A DNA stretch of 33,618 nt, taken from an uncultured Pelagibacteraceae bacterium (GTDB lineage: Bacteria > Pseudomonadota > Alphaproteobacteria > Pelagibacterales > Pelagibacteraceae). The notes beneath the pieces are model-generated. The model was given only the letters and a program-made list of their open reading frames with translations. It did no database searches and was not told where the DNA came from. Shown in pieces: positions 8,388 to 15,177 of the stretch (its first letter is position 1; every line of letters starts with the position of its first letter). The position numbers and the translations under genes were made by a program. The stretch spans positions 1-33,618 of the forward strand of contig CABZRN010000007.1 in the NCBI GenBank assembly GCA_902528175.1, read 5' to 3'.

Positions 8388-9598
8388 TGAAAAGGGTTGT
8401 TGTAACAGGTATGGGGGTTGTTTCTTGTTTAGGTAACAATCAAGAGGAAGTTTATCAATCTCTATTAAATACAAAATCTGGAATTTCTTTTTCGGAAGAA
8501 TACAAAGAATACAATTTAAAGAGCCATGTACATGGTAAACCAAATATTAATCTTGAAGATCATGTAGATAGAAAATTTATAAGATTTATGGGACCGGGAT
8601 CAGCTTATAATTATATTTCTATGGCAGAAGCGGTTAAAGACTCTGGCCTAGAGGAAAAAGATGTGAGCAATACTTCAACTGGTATGATTATGGGTTCAGG
8701 TGGTCCGTCTATTGAAAATGTTATTTTAGCAGCAGATAAAACAAGAGCAAAAAGTCCTAAACGTATGGGGCCTTTTATTGTTCCAAGAACAATGTCCAGT
8801 ACAGCATCAGCAACATTGGCTGTACCATTTAAGATAAAAGGAATTAATTACACTATAAGTTCAGCATGTGCAACAAGCGGCCATTGTATTGGTAATGCAA
8901 TGGAAATAATTCAATTAGGGAAACAAAAGATAATTTTTGCTGGTGGAAGTGATGAAGTGCATTTTGCAATGACAGCAATGTTTGATGCAATGACTGCTTT
9001 ATCCTCTAAATATAATGATACTCCAGAAAAAGCATCAAGACCTTATGATAAAACAAGAGATGGTTTTGTTATATCTGGTGGAGGTGGAGTTTTGGTTTTA
9101 GAAGAGTATGAGCACGCAAAAGCAAGAGGTGCAAAAATTTACGCTGAATTAACTGGTTATGGTGCTACCTCAGATGGTTACGATATGGTTGCTCCATCAG
9201 GAGAAGGAGCAGTTAGATGTATGCAGATGGCATTAAGTACAACAAAAAATAAAATTGATTACATAAATACTCATGGAACATCTACTCCAGTTGGAGATAT
9301 AACGGAACTAAAAGCAGTTGGAGAGGCTTTTAAAGATTACAAACCAAAAATAAGTTCAACAAAATCATTAGCTGGTCACTCCTTAGGCGCAACCTCTGTT
9401 CATGAAGCAGTTTATAGTTTAATAATGATGAAAAATAAGTTTATTGCTGCATCTGCAAATATTCAGGATATGGACGATGAAGCAAAAAATTACCCAATAG
9501 TAACTAAAGTTGAAAAAGATGTTAATTTAAATTCTGTAATGTCTAACAGTTTTGGTTTTGGTGGAACTAATGCCACTTTAGTATTTGAAAAGGTTTAA
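8387..9598 (+). CDS. fabB: Beta-ketoacyl-ACP synthase I
   Basis: FabB is the condensing enzyme that elongates cis-3-decenoyl-ACP and so commits chains to the unsaturated pathway opened by FabA. The thiolase-fold catalytic triad is visible: Cys 161 in [10 protein letters not shown], His 296 in [11 protein letters not shown] and His 331 in LAGHSLGA. The C-terminal [10 protein letters not shown] is standard. The length is 403 residues. Its place directly behind fabA supports FabB rather than FabF. It is coupled to fabA (TAATG) and is followed by fabI after 2 bases. Confidence 0.96.
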   Translation: MKRVVVTGMGVVSCLGNNQEEVYQSLLNTKSGISFSEEYKEYNLKSHVHGKPNINLEDHVDRKFIRFMGPGSAYNYISMAEAVKDSGLEEKDVSNTSTGMIMGSGGPSIENVILAADKTRAKSPKRMGPFIVPRTMSSTASATLAVPFKIKGINYTISSACATSGHCIGNAMEIIQLGKQKIIFAGGSDEVHFAMTAMFDAMTALSSKYNDTPEKASRPYDKTRDGFVISGGGGVLVLEEYEHAKARGAKIYAELTGYGATSDGYDMVAPSGEGAVRCMQMALSTTKNKIDYINTHGTSTPVGDITELKAVGEAFKDYKPKISSTKSLAGHSLGATSVHEAVYSLIMMKNKFIAASANIQDMDDEAKNYPIVTKVEKDVNLNSVMSNSFGFGGTNATLVFEKV

Positions 9599-9600
9599 TA

Positions 9601-10386
9601 ATGAGTTTGATGAAAGGTAAAAAAGGATTGATCATGGGTGTTGCTAATGAACGATCAATTGCTTGGGGTATTTCTCAAAAACTTGCAGAGGCTGGAGCAG
9701 AACTTGCATTTACCTATTTAGGTGATGCATTAAAAAAAAGAGTTGTTCCTTTAGCAGAAAAATTAAATTCGAATGTTACTTTTAGTTGTGATGTCGAGAA
9801 AAAGGAGGAAGTAACAAAATTATTTGAAGACATAAAATCTAAATGGGGTGAAATAGATTTTGTAGTACATGCAATTGCATTTTCGGATAAATCTGAATTA
9901 TCAGGAGAGTATTTAAATACAACTAGAGAAAACTTTTTAAGAAGTATGTTGATTTCTTGTTTTTCGTTTACAGAAGTTGCAAAAGAGGCATCTAAAATCA
10001 TGAAACAAGGTGGAAGTATGATTACCTTAAGTTATGAAGCTAATAAAGCCATTCCTAATTATAATGTTATGGGAGTATGCAAGGCTGCTCTTGAAGCAAG
10101 CGTGAAATATCTTGCAAGAGATTTGGGTTCAAAAGGTATTAGAGTTAATGCAATTAGTGCAGGTCCAATTAAAACTTTAGCAGCATCAGCAATTGGTGAT
10201 GCAAAATTTTTATATAAATGGAATTCTGATCATTCTTTTTTAAAAAGAAACGTTGATAATCTTGATGTAGGAAATTCTGCTTTATATTTATTAAGCGATA
10301 TGGCTGGAGGTGTTACTGGTGAAATACACTATGTAGATGCTGGATATAACAAAGTTGGAATGCCAGATCCAAAAAATATTACCTAA
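9601..10386 (+). CDS. fabI: Enoyl-ACP reductase (NADH)
   Basis: FabI reduces enoyl-ACP in the last step of each fatty acid elongation cycle. The short-chain dehydrogenase fold begins with GVANERSIAWGI. The FabI-type catalytic pair is Tyr 154 and Lys 161 (YNVMGVCK, Tyr-x6-Lys). SYEANKAIPNYN and AISAGPIKTLAASAIGD are also typical. The length is 261 residues. This is the target class of triclosan-like inhibitors. It ends the fabA-fabB-fabI unit, with 63 bases to the next gene. Confidence 0.97.
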   Translation: MSLMKGKKGLIMGVANERSIAWGISQKLAEAGAELAFTYLGDALKKRVVPLAEKLNSNVTFSCDVEKKEEVTKLFEDIKSKWGEIDFVVHAIAFSDKSELSGEYLNTTRENFLRSMLISCFSFTEVAKEASKIMKQGGSMITLSYEANKAIPNYNVMGVCKAALEASVKYLARDLGSKGIRVNAISAGPIKTLAASAIGDAKFLYKWNSDHSFLKRNVDNLDVGNSALYLLSDMAGGVTGEIHYVDAGYNKVGMPDPKNIT

Positions 10387-10449
10387 TTTTAAGTATCAGC
10401 GTCATAATAGTTATTTAAATATTTATTAAAAATTATATACATAGTTATA

Positions 10450-11040
10450 ATGTTTGAATTACCTAAATTAAATTACTCAAAATCAGGGCTTGCACCAATA
10501 ATGTCTGAGGAAACTCTTGATCTTCATCATGGCAAACATCACCAAACTTACATAACTAATTTAAATAATTTTATCAAAGATACTGATATGTCTAAAATGT
10601 CATTGGAGGAAATTATTATTAGCTCTTCTAAAGATAAATCTAAAACTGGTATTTTTAACAATGCTAGCCAACATTGGAACCACATAATGTTCTGGAAATG
10701 TATGAAACCAAATGGTGGAGGTACAATGCCTGAAAAGTTAAAGAAAAGAATTGAAGCAGATTTTGGAAGCACAGATGAATTTAAAAAACAGTTTATTCAG
10801 GCAGGAATTACTCAATTTGGTTCTGGATGGTGCTGGTTGTCAATAAATAATGACAAATTAGTAGTTAGTAAGACTCCTAATGCTGAAAATACTTTAATTC
10901 AAAATATGAAGCCTATTTTAGGTTGTGATGTATGGGAACATTCTTATTACGTAGATTATAAAAATAAAAGGCCCGAGTATTTAGAAAATTTCTACGAAAA
11001 ACTAATTAATTGGGAATTTGTTGAATCTCAACTAGATTGA
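10450..11040 (+). CDS. sodB: Superoxide dismutase, iron type
   Basis: This enzyme disproportionates superoxide to oxygen and hydrogen peroxide in the cytoplasm. Metal ligands are His 26 (LHHGKHHQTY), His 78 (QHWNHIMFW), Asp 160 and His 164 (DVWEHSYY). The second-sphere Gln 74 just before WNH, with Ala rather than Gln at the MnSOD position (TPNAENTL), points to the iron form. The length is 196 residues. No clear Shine-Dalgarno precedes the ATG. The peroxide it makes is the substrate of KatG, encoded about 3 kb away beyond fabABI. No ICE-like site was found in its 63-base upstream spacer. Confidence 0.95.
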   Translation: MFELPKLNYSKSGLAPIMSEETLDLHHGKHHQTYITNLNNFIKDTDMSKMSLEEIIISSSKDKSKTGIFNNASQHWNHIMFWKCMKPNGGGTMPEKLKKRIEADFGSTDEFKKQFIQAGITQFGSGWCWLSINNDKLVVSKTPNAENTLIQNMKPILGCDVWEHSYYVDYKNKRPEYLENFYEKLINWEFVESQLD

Positions 11041-11085
11041 TAAATAAATTACAAACTTAATGAAACTAATTTAGGCTTAATAACT

Positions 11086-11493
11086 TTACCAAGCGCTTCC
11101 AGTTGTATTTCCAAAAGAGTTGGTTGACATGAATATTGACGAGCCACCAATACTTCCTGACGTATTTCCAAAAGAGTCTGTTGACATAAACACAGAGTCA
11201 CCGCCAATACTACCTGATGTATTTCCAAAAGAGTCTGTTGACATAAAAACCGAGTCACTACCAATACTACCTGATGTATTTCCGAAAGAATCAGTTGATA
11301 AAAATACAGATTCGCCACCAATACTACCTGATGTATTTCCGAAAGAATCGGTTGATAAAAATACGGTTTCTCCTCCTATGTTACCAGTAATGTTACCAAA
11401 TGAGTCTGTAGATAAAGATAATGTATCAGCTTTAACTACTGTTGTTAATGTGAGACTAATTACAAAAATACTTAAATACTTTAATAAGTTCAT
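11086..11493 (-). CDS. Exported protein of 19-residue SFGN tandem repeats
   Basis: I do not recognise a named family. The 135 residues start with a clear signal peptide (MNLLKYLSIFVISLTL, probable cleavage after VVKA). The rest is almost entirely six copies of a 19-residue unit of the form V-F-L/M-STDSFGNTSGSIGG-x-S. The first copy is divergent (STDSFGNITGNIGGET) and the last is shortened (STNSFGNTTGSAW). The unit is rich in Ser, Thr, Gly, Asp and Asn with one hydrophobic pair per repeat, which would suit a beta-solenoid or beta-roll; that is inference. It converges on sodB with 45 bases between and no strong terminator visible. The opposite strand is also open, but only this frame has a signal peptide. 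Confidence 0.75.
   Translation of the reverse strand: MNLLKYLSIFVISLTLTTVVKADTLSLSTDSFGNITGNIGGETVFLSTDSFGNTSGSIGGESVFLSTDSFGNTSGSIGSDSVFMSTDSFGNTSGSIGGDSVFMSTDSFGNTSGSIGGSSIFMSTNSFGNTTGSAW
11107..11430. repeat. 57-base tandem repeat array
   Basis: Units begin with ATTTCC(A/G)AAAGA at 11107, 11164, 11221, 11278 and 11335, exactly 57 bases apart, with a diverged sixth from 11392. The period is 19 codons, so copy-number change would keep the reading frame. The array is the coding sequence of the exported repeat protein. Confidence 0.9.
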
Positions 11494-11539
11494 ATCTTAA
11501 TTTAACACAACATCTTTAATATGTCAGTAGATTTTTAAA

Positions 11540-11564
11540 GGGGCGTTCTGTTGCCAGGTGCCCC
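11540..11564 (-). other. GC-rich hairpin with GNRA loop, possible structured RNA element
   Basis: On the minus strand GGGGC (11564-11560) pairs with GCCCC (11544-11540). Inside is CTG-GCAA-CAG, a second stem capped by a GNRA tetraloop, separated by a small 2x3 internal loop. A further GGGG run lies just 5' (around 11569-11572) and could pair alternatively. It stands out sharply from the AT-rich surroundings. It lies between the 63-residue protein gene and the SFGN gene. A poor U-tract (TTT then AAAAA) argues against a simple terminator. Confidence 0.5.
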
Positions 11565-11580
11565 CATACCCCAATCTTAG

Positions 11581-11772
11581 TTAAATGTTTTTAGGCTCTT
11601 TTTTTAAATGCCCAACAACTTTTCCAGAGTTTTTTCCAGATTTAATAACGTATCCACTTGTGCCATTGCCATTAGCTTCAACAGATTTTAAATTTCGGAA
11701 CATTAATTGATTTAGCTTAGCGATCTTTGAGCCTCGGCTAAACAAATTAAGAACTCTGTGCATTCTTTTCAT
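11581..11772 (-). CDS. Small basic protein of unknown function, 63 residues
   Basis: I do not recognise this protein. The ATG at 11772 is preferred over the GTG two codons upstream because AGGAG sits 5 bases before it. The product begins MKRMHRVLNLFSRGSKIAK and is rich in Lys and Arg. It has a Gly/Asn/Ser-rich middle (EANGNGTSGYVIKSGKNSG) and ends KKEPKNI. There is no signal peptide or membrane segment. The excess of basic residues would suit nucleic acid or ribosome binding, which is inference. The good Shine-Dalgarno and the structured leader support a real gene. Its stop is followed directly by the GC-rich hairpin. Confidence 0.65.
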   Translation of the reverse strand: MKRMHRVLNLFSRGSKIAKLNQLMFRNLKSVEANGNGTSGYVIKSGKNSGKVVGHLKKEPKNI

Positions 11773-11786
11773 ACACACTCCTTGTT

Positions 11787-11850
11787 AGTTTTTCCAAAAC
11801 TCGCTTTTAACCGATGCGATATCGGTCTCTTTATCACCATGAGATATGGT
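11787..11850 (-). promoter_or_regulatory. Leader with three hairpins before the 63-residue gene
   Basis: In transcript order (minus strand) there are three perfect stems. The first is ACCAT-ATCTC-ATGGT (11850-11836). The second is ACCGAT-ATCGC-ATCGGT (11826-11810), 9 bases later. The third is AGTTTT-GGA-AAAACT (11801-11787), ending 6 bases upstream of the Shine-Dalgarno. The first two share outer ACC/GGT pairs and the loop AUC(U/G)C, so they look like a duplicated element. A riboswitch, a protein-binding leader or a DNA operator pair are all possible. Confidence 0.55.
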
Positions 11851-11856
11851 AAGTTA

Positions 11857-11884
11857 AAAATATATATTTTTAAGTTTAATTCAA
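11857..11884 (-). promoter_or_regulatory. Weak promoter candidate for the 63-residue gene
   Basis: On the minus strand TTGAAT (11884-11879), 16 bases, then TATTTT (11862-11857). A start near 11850 would place all three leader hairpins in the transcript. In such AT-rich DNA this match alone is weak. Confidence 0.35.
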
Positions 11885-11937
11885 CTTTATTACAATTTAG
11901 AAACACAATTTGAACACGAAAGTTAAGGCAATATTAG

Positions 11938-12300
11938 TTATTTAATTTTCTCCCACTCAGCCATTCCACCTTTAATATTTTTTACGTTTTTAATTCCCAT
12001 ATCTTTCATAGTTTTTGTTGCTAGTGTTCCTTGTCCACCTAGTCCACAAAACACTACGTACTCTTTTTCTGGATTTTTTTTAAAATAATCATTTTCTAAG
12101 GGACTTCCATCAGCAAGATAGAACTCTAAAAGTCCTCTCTCTAGGTTCATAGCGTTCCCAATGGTTTCTTTTGTAAAACTATCTTTATCTCTTACATCTA
12201 TAAATTGTACATTAGGATCATTTAATTTTTGCTTAGCCTCTTCTGCTGTTATATTTTCTATGTCATTGTTGATACTCATTAAATCTTCAAACTTTTTCAT
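11938..12300 (-). CDS. Rhodanese-like sulfurtransferase domain protein
   Basis: This is a single-domain rhodanese of 120 residues. The N-terminal CH2A-like motif is FIDVRDKDSFTKETIGNAMN. The active-site loop is CGLGGQ with the presumed persulfide-carrying Cys 85 (VVFCGLGGQG), followed by NIKGGMAEW. No signal peptide is present, so it is cytoplasmic. It may move sulfur to thiolation or carrier proteins, but the substrate is unknown. A good AAAGGA Shine-Dalgarno precedes the start. It lies 23 bases after a small membrane protein gene, at the end of the long pnp-containing run. Confidence 0.9.
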   Translation of the reverse strand: MKKFEDLMSINNDIENITAEEAKQKLNDPNVQFIDVRDKDSFTKETIGNAMNLERGLLEFYLADGSPLENDYFKKNPEKEYVVFCGLGGQGTLATKTMKDMGIKNVKNIKGGMAEWEKIK

Positions 12301-12323
12301 ATTTTTCCTTTCGATTTATTAAA

Positions 12324-12476
12324 TTAAAAATTATTTATTAAACTATAGCTTGCAACAAAAAATATTGCTAACCAAACTAAACCTTTGATAAAAAAAAATG
12401 CAAAGCTACCAAATAATATGTATTTACCAAATTTATTTTTTGATAATTTTTTTTTTATACTCTCAAATGTCATCAT
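12324..12476 (-). CDS. Small membrane protein, 50 residues, unknown
   Basis: An intact 50-codon frame starts with ATG ATG 5 bases after the pnp stop and ends in TAA. The product has a basic N-terminus (MMTFESIKKKLSKNKFGKY) and one long hydrophobic stretch (about residues 19-46, including GSFAFFFIKGL and LAIFFVASYSL). That gives a single membrane helix, or a hairpin split by the Lys at 31, with the N-terminus predicted inside. I do not recognise the family. No clear Shine-Dalgarno is present, and translation may be coupled to pnp. It fills what would otherwise be an odd 181-base gap in a tightly packed run. Confidence 0.65.
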   Translation of the reverse strand: MMTFESIKKKLSKNKFGKYILFGSFAFFFIKGLVWLAIFFVASYSLINNF

Positions 12477-12481
12477 AGTTT

Positions 12482-14554
12482 TTAAATTGCAGCTTGTTTT
12501 ATAGATAGTTTAACTTTACCTCTATCAAAACCTATTACTTTTACTTTTACTTCGTCACCTTCCTTGACTACATCAGTAACTTTTGCAACTCTTTTGTCAG
12601 CTAATTCTGATATGTGTACAAGTCCATCTTGTTTGCCTAAGAAATTAACAAATGCACCAAATTCCATAATCTTCATAACTTTACCGTTATAAATTTTGTT
12701 AAGTTCAGCTTTAGCTGTTAAATCTTTAATCATTTGCATTGCTCTATTTCTTGAGTCTTCATCCGGTGCTGCTACCGTTACCTCACCTTCATCATTTACA
12801 TCAACTTTAGCACCTGATTTTTCAACAATCTCTCTAATCGTTGCACCACCTTTTCCAATAACTGTAGCTATATCTTTCTTTTCTACAGTTATTTTTTCCA
12901 TTTTAGGAGTATGTTTTCCTACATCGTCTCTTGATTTAGATAATGCTTTGTTCATCTCATCAAGGATATAAACCCTACCATCTTTAGCTTGTTTTAAAGC
13001 TTGCTCCATAATTTCAAATGTGATTCCTGTTATTTTTATATCCATTTGCAAAGAGGTAATTCCATCTTTTGTACCAGCAACTTTAAAATCCATATCACCC
13101 AAATGATCTTCGTCGCCTAAGATATCTGATAGAACACTAAAGTCGTCTCCCTCTTTAATTAGTCCCATTGCTATACCAGCAACTGGTTCTTTAATTGGCA
13201 CACCAGCATCCATAAGTGCTAGAGAAGAACCACAAACAGTCGCCATTGATGAAGAACCGTTAGACTCAGTGATTTCTGAGACTATTCTGAACGTATATGG
13301 AAAACTTTCTTTTGTAGGCAAAGATGAATTTATTGCTCTCCAAGCTAATTTCCCATGACCTATTTCTCTTCTTCCAGTTCCTATTCTACCAGTTTCTCCA
13401 ACTGAGAAAGGTGGAAAGTTATAGTGTAACATGAACCTTTCACGTTGTAGACCCTCTAAACTTTCAATTCTTTGTTCATCATCAGATGTTCCAAGGGTAG
13501 TTGTAACAATTGCTTGTGTTTCTCCTCTGGTGAATAATGCCGATCCATGAACTCTTGGTAGTATTCCAACTTCACATTTAATTGGTCTTACATCAGATAA
13601 GCCTCTCCCATCAATACGATTTTTATTTTTTAATATGTCAGTTCTTACAATACCTTTCTCTAGATTTTTCAACTCATGCATAACGTCTAACTCTGAGAAA
13701 TTTTCATCTACCTCATATAACTTTTTAGCTTTTTCAGTTACTTCAGATATTAAGTTTGATCTTTGTTGTTTATCTTTAATAGAAAACGCTTTTTTTAAGT
13801 CTAAAGTAAATTCACCCTCTAATTTTTTCTTTACTTCTGATAAGTCCTTCTTTTCGACAACCCAATCAGGTTTTTTACATTCTTTTGCAAGCTCCTCGAT
13901 CATTTCTATAACTGGAACAAAACCTTCATGACCGAATTTTACTGCATCTAACATTTGTTGTTCTGTCAGGCCCTTTGCTTCAGACTCAACCATCAAAACA
14001 GCATCTTTAGTTCCTGCTACAACTAAATCTAGTTTTGAATTTTCTAATTCTTTTTTAGTAGGATTTAAAATATATTTTCCACCTATGAAGCCTACTCTTG
14101 ATGCACCTACTGGTCCCATAAATGGCATTCCAGATATTGCTAATGCAGCTGAAGATGCAATAATAGATAAAATATCGGCTTCATTTTCTTTGTCATAAGA
14201 AATTACTGTAGGCAATAATTGAACTTCGTTTCTAAATTCATCTGGAAACAAAGGTCTAATAGGTCTATCAATTAGTCTTGAAATAAGAGTTTCGCTCTCT
14301 GTAGGTCTAGCCTCTCTTTTGAAATATCCACCAGGAATTTTTCCTGCAGCGTAGTACTTTTCTTGATAATTTACCGATAATGGAAAATAATCTAAATCAG
14401 GATTAACTTTTTTTGCTCCAACAACAGTTGCTAGAACAACCGTCTCACCACAAGTAGCAATTATTGCTCCATCTGCCTGCCTTGCAATTTTTCCAGTTTC
14501 TAAACTTATTTTCTTTCCACTTACTTCAACCTCTTTTTTAAAAATTTTAAACAT
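12482..14554 (-). CDS. pnp: Polyribonucleotide nucleotidyltransferase (PNPase)
   Basis: PNPase is a trimeric 3'-5' phosphorolytic exoribonuclease that degrades mRNA and can add tails. Domains run in the expected order: RNase PH-like 1 (from [19 protein letters not shown]), the helical linker, RNase PH-like 2 ([27 protein letters not shown]), a KH domain ([16 protein letters not shown]) and an S1 domain ([22 protein letters not shown]). The 690 residues are near full length and the tail after S1 is short. It sits immediately after rpsO, the classic rpsO-pnp pair. Confidence 0.98.
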   Translation of the reverse strand: MFKIFKKEVEVSGKKISLETGKIARQADGAIIATCGETVVLATVVGAKKVNPDLDYFPLSVNYQEKYYAAGKIPGGYFKREARPTESETLISRLIDRPIRPLFPDEFRNEVQLLPTVISYDKENEADILSIIASSAALAISGMPFMGPVGASRVGFIGGKYILNPTKKELENSKLDLVVAGTKDAVLMVESEAKGLTEQQMLDAVKFGHEGFVPVIEMIEELAKECKKPDWVVEKKDLSEVKKKLEGEFTLDLKKAFSIKDKQQRSNLISEVTEKAKKLYEVDENFSELDVMHELKNLEKGIVRTDILKNKNRIDGRGLSDVRPIKCEVGILPRVHGSALFTRGETQAIVTTTLGTSDDEQRIESLEGLQRERFMLHYNFPPFSVGETGRIGTGRREIGHGKLAWRAINSSLPTKESFPYTFRIVSEITESNGSSSMATVCGSSLALMDAGVPIKEPVAGIAMGLIKEGDDFSVLSDILGDEDHLGDMDFKVAGTKDGITSLQMDIKITGITFEIMEQALKQAKDGRVYILDEMNKALSKSRDDVGKHTPKMEKITVEKKDIATVIGKGGATIREIVEKSGAKVDVNDEGEVTVAAPDEDSRNRAMQMIKDLTAKAELNKIYNGKVMKIMEFGAFVNFLGKQDGLVHISELADKRVAKVTDVVKEGDEVKVKVIGFDRGKVKLSIKQAAI

Positions 14555-14800
14555 TTATTTCCTTAAATTTAATTTAGTTAATATATTCTTATAAGATTCA
14601 ATTTTATTTTTCTTAAGATAGTCCAGTAGTTTTTTTCTTTTGTTAACTGCTTTTAATAATCCAACAGATGAGTGTTTGTCTTTTTTGTACTGTTTAACAT
14701 GTTTTGATAAAGTTTGTATTTTATCTGTTAATAGAGCTATTTGAACCTCTGATGAACCTGTATCTTTTTCGTGTAAATTTAAATCTGTAATGTTTTTCAT
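14555..14800 (-). CDS. rpsO: 30S ribosomal protein S15
   Basis: S15 binds the central domain of 16S rRNA early in small-subunit assembly. Motifs are DTGSSEVQIALLTDKIQTLSKH and the C-terminal VGLLKAVNKRKKLLDYLKKN. The 81 residues are slightly short of the usual ~89; the reduction is at the N-terminus. It lies 7 bases after rbfA and abuts pnp. In most alphaproteobacteria truB stands between rbfA and rpsO; it is not here. Confidence 0.97.
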   Translation of the reverse strand: MKNITDLNLHEKDTGSSEVQIALLTDKIQTLSKHVKQYKKDKHSSVGLLKAVNKRKKLLDYLKKNKIESYKNILTKLNLRK

Positions 14801-14807
14801 AATTTTC

Positions 14808-15173
14808 CTATTTATTAGCTTGTTTTATTAAATTTTCAATTTTTTCCGCATAATCAAAAGACTCGTCTTTAACAAAAAATAGTTTAGGTAGAAATTTCAT
14901 TATGATTTTTTTGGACAACACTTTTCTCACAATAAAAGAAAATTCTTTTAATTTACCTATAATCTCCTCTGAATTTTTACCCCCAAGTGGTAATACAAAA
15001 ACTTTGGCAGTTTTTAAATCAGGGCTCATTCTTACCTCAGTGACTGTAATTTCCTTAGTATTAATACTTGGTATTTTTGCTTCATCTTTTAAAAATATCA
15101 TACTTAATGACTGCTTTATCATTTCTCCAACCCTTAATTGCCTTTGAGTAACTGGTCTTCCTGCATTTGCCAT
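14808..15173 (-). CDS. rbfA: Ribosome-binding factor A
   Basis: RbfA is a small KH-fold protein that binds the 30S subunit during maturation of the 16S rRNA 5' end. The family pattern is present: RQLRVGEMIKQSLSMIF at the N-terminus, ITVTEVRMSPDLKTAKVFVLPLGG, and a KFLPKLFFVKDESFDYAEKIENLI ending. The length of 121 residues is normal. It begins 4 bases after infB. Confidence 0.95.
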   Translation of the reverse strand: MANAGRPVTQRQLRVGEMIKQSLSMIFLKDEAKIPSINTKEITVTEVRMSPDLKTAKVFVLPLGGKNSEEIIGKLKEFSFIVRKVLSKKIIMKFLPKLFFVKDESFDYAEKIENLIKQANK

Positions 15174-15177
15174 AAGA

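Noticed and set aside
10387-10449. Possible ICE box or promoter for sodB.
   Set aside because: No TTCTAAA or TTTAGAA half-site is present. The only TATAAT overlaps the start codon, so nothing convincing can be assigned.
11107-11430. Regular repeats that could be mistaken for a CRISPR array.
   Set aside because: Units are contiguous and similar over their whole 57 bases, with no variable spacers, and they encode a protein.
11120-11500. Plus-strand 126-residue open frame with VFPKES repeats, antisense to the SFGN protein.
   Set aside because: It is a by-product of the 57-base repeat. It has no signal peptide or Shine-Dalgarno, and its third codon positions fall opposite third positions of the minus frame, so the synonymous pattern between repeat units does not favour either strand. 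The signal peptide favours the minus frame.
11540-11564. GC-rich hairpin as a plain rho-independent terminator.
   Set aside because: On the minus strand the stem is followed by TTTAAAAATC, and on the plus strand by CATACCCC. Neither is a proper U-tract, unlike the clear terminator at 18917-18941.
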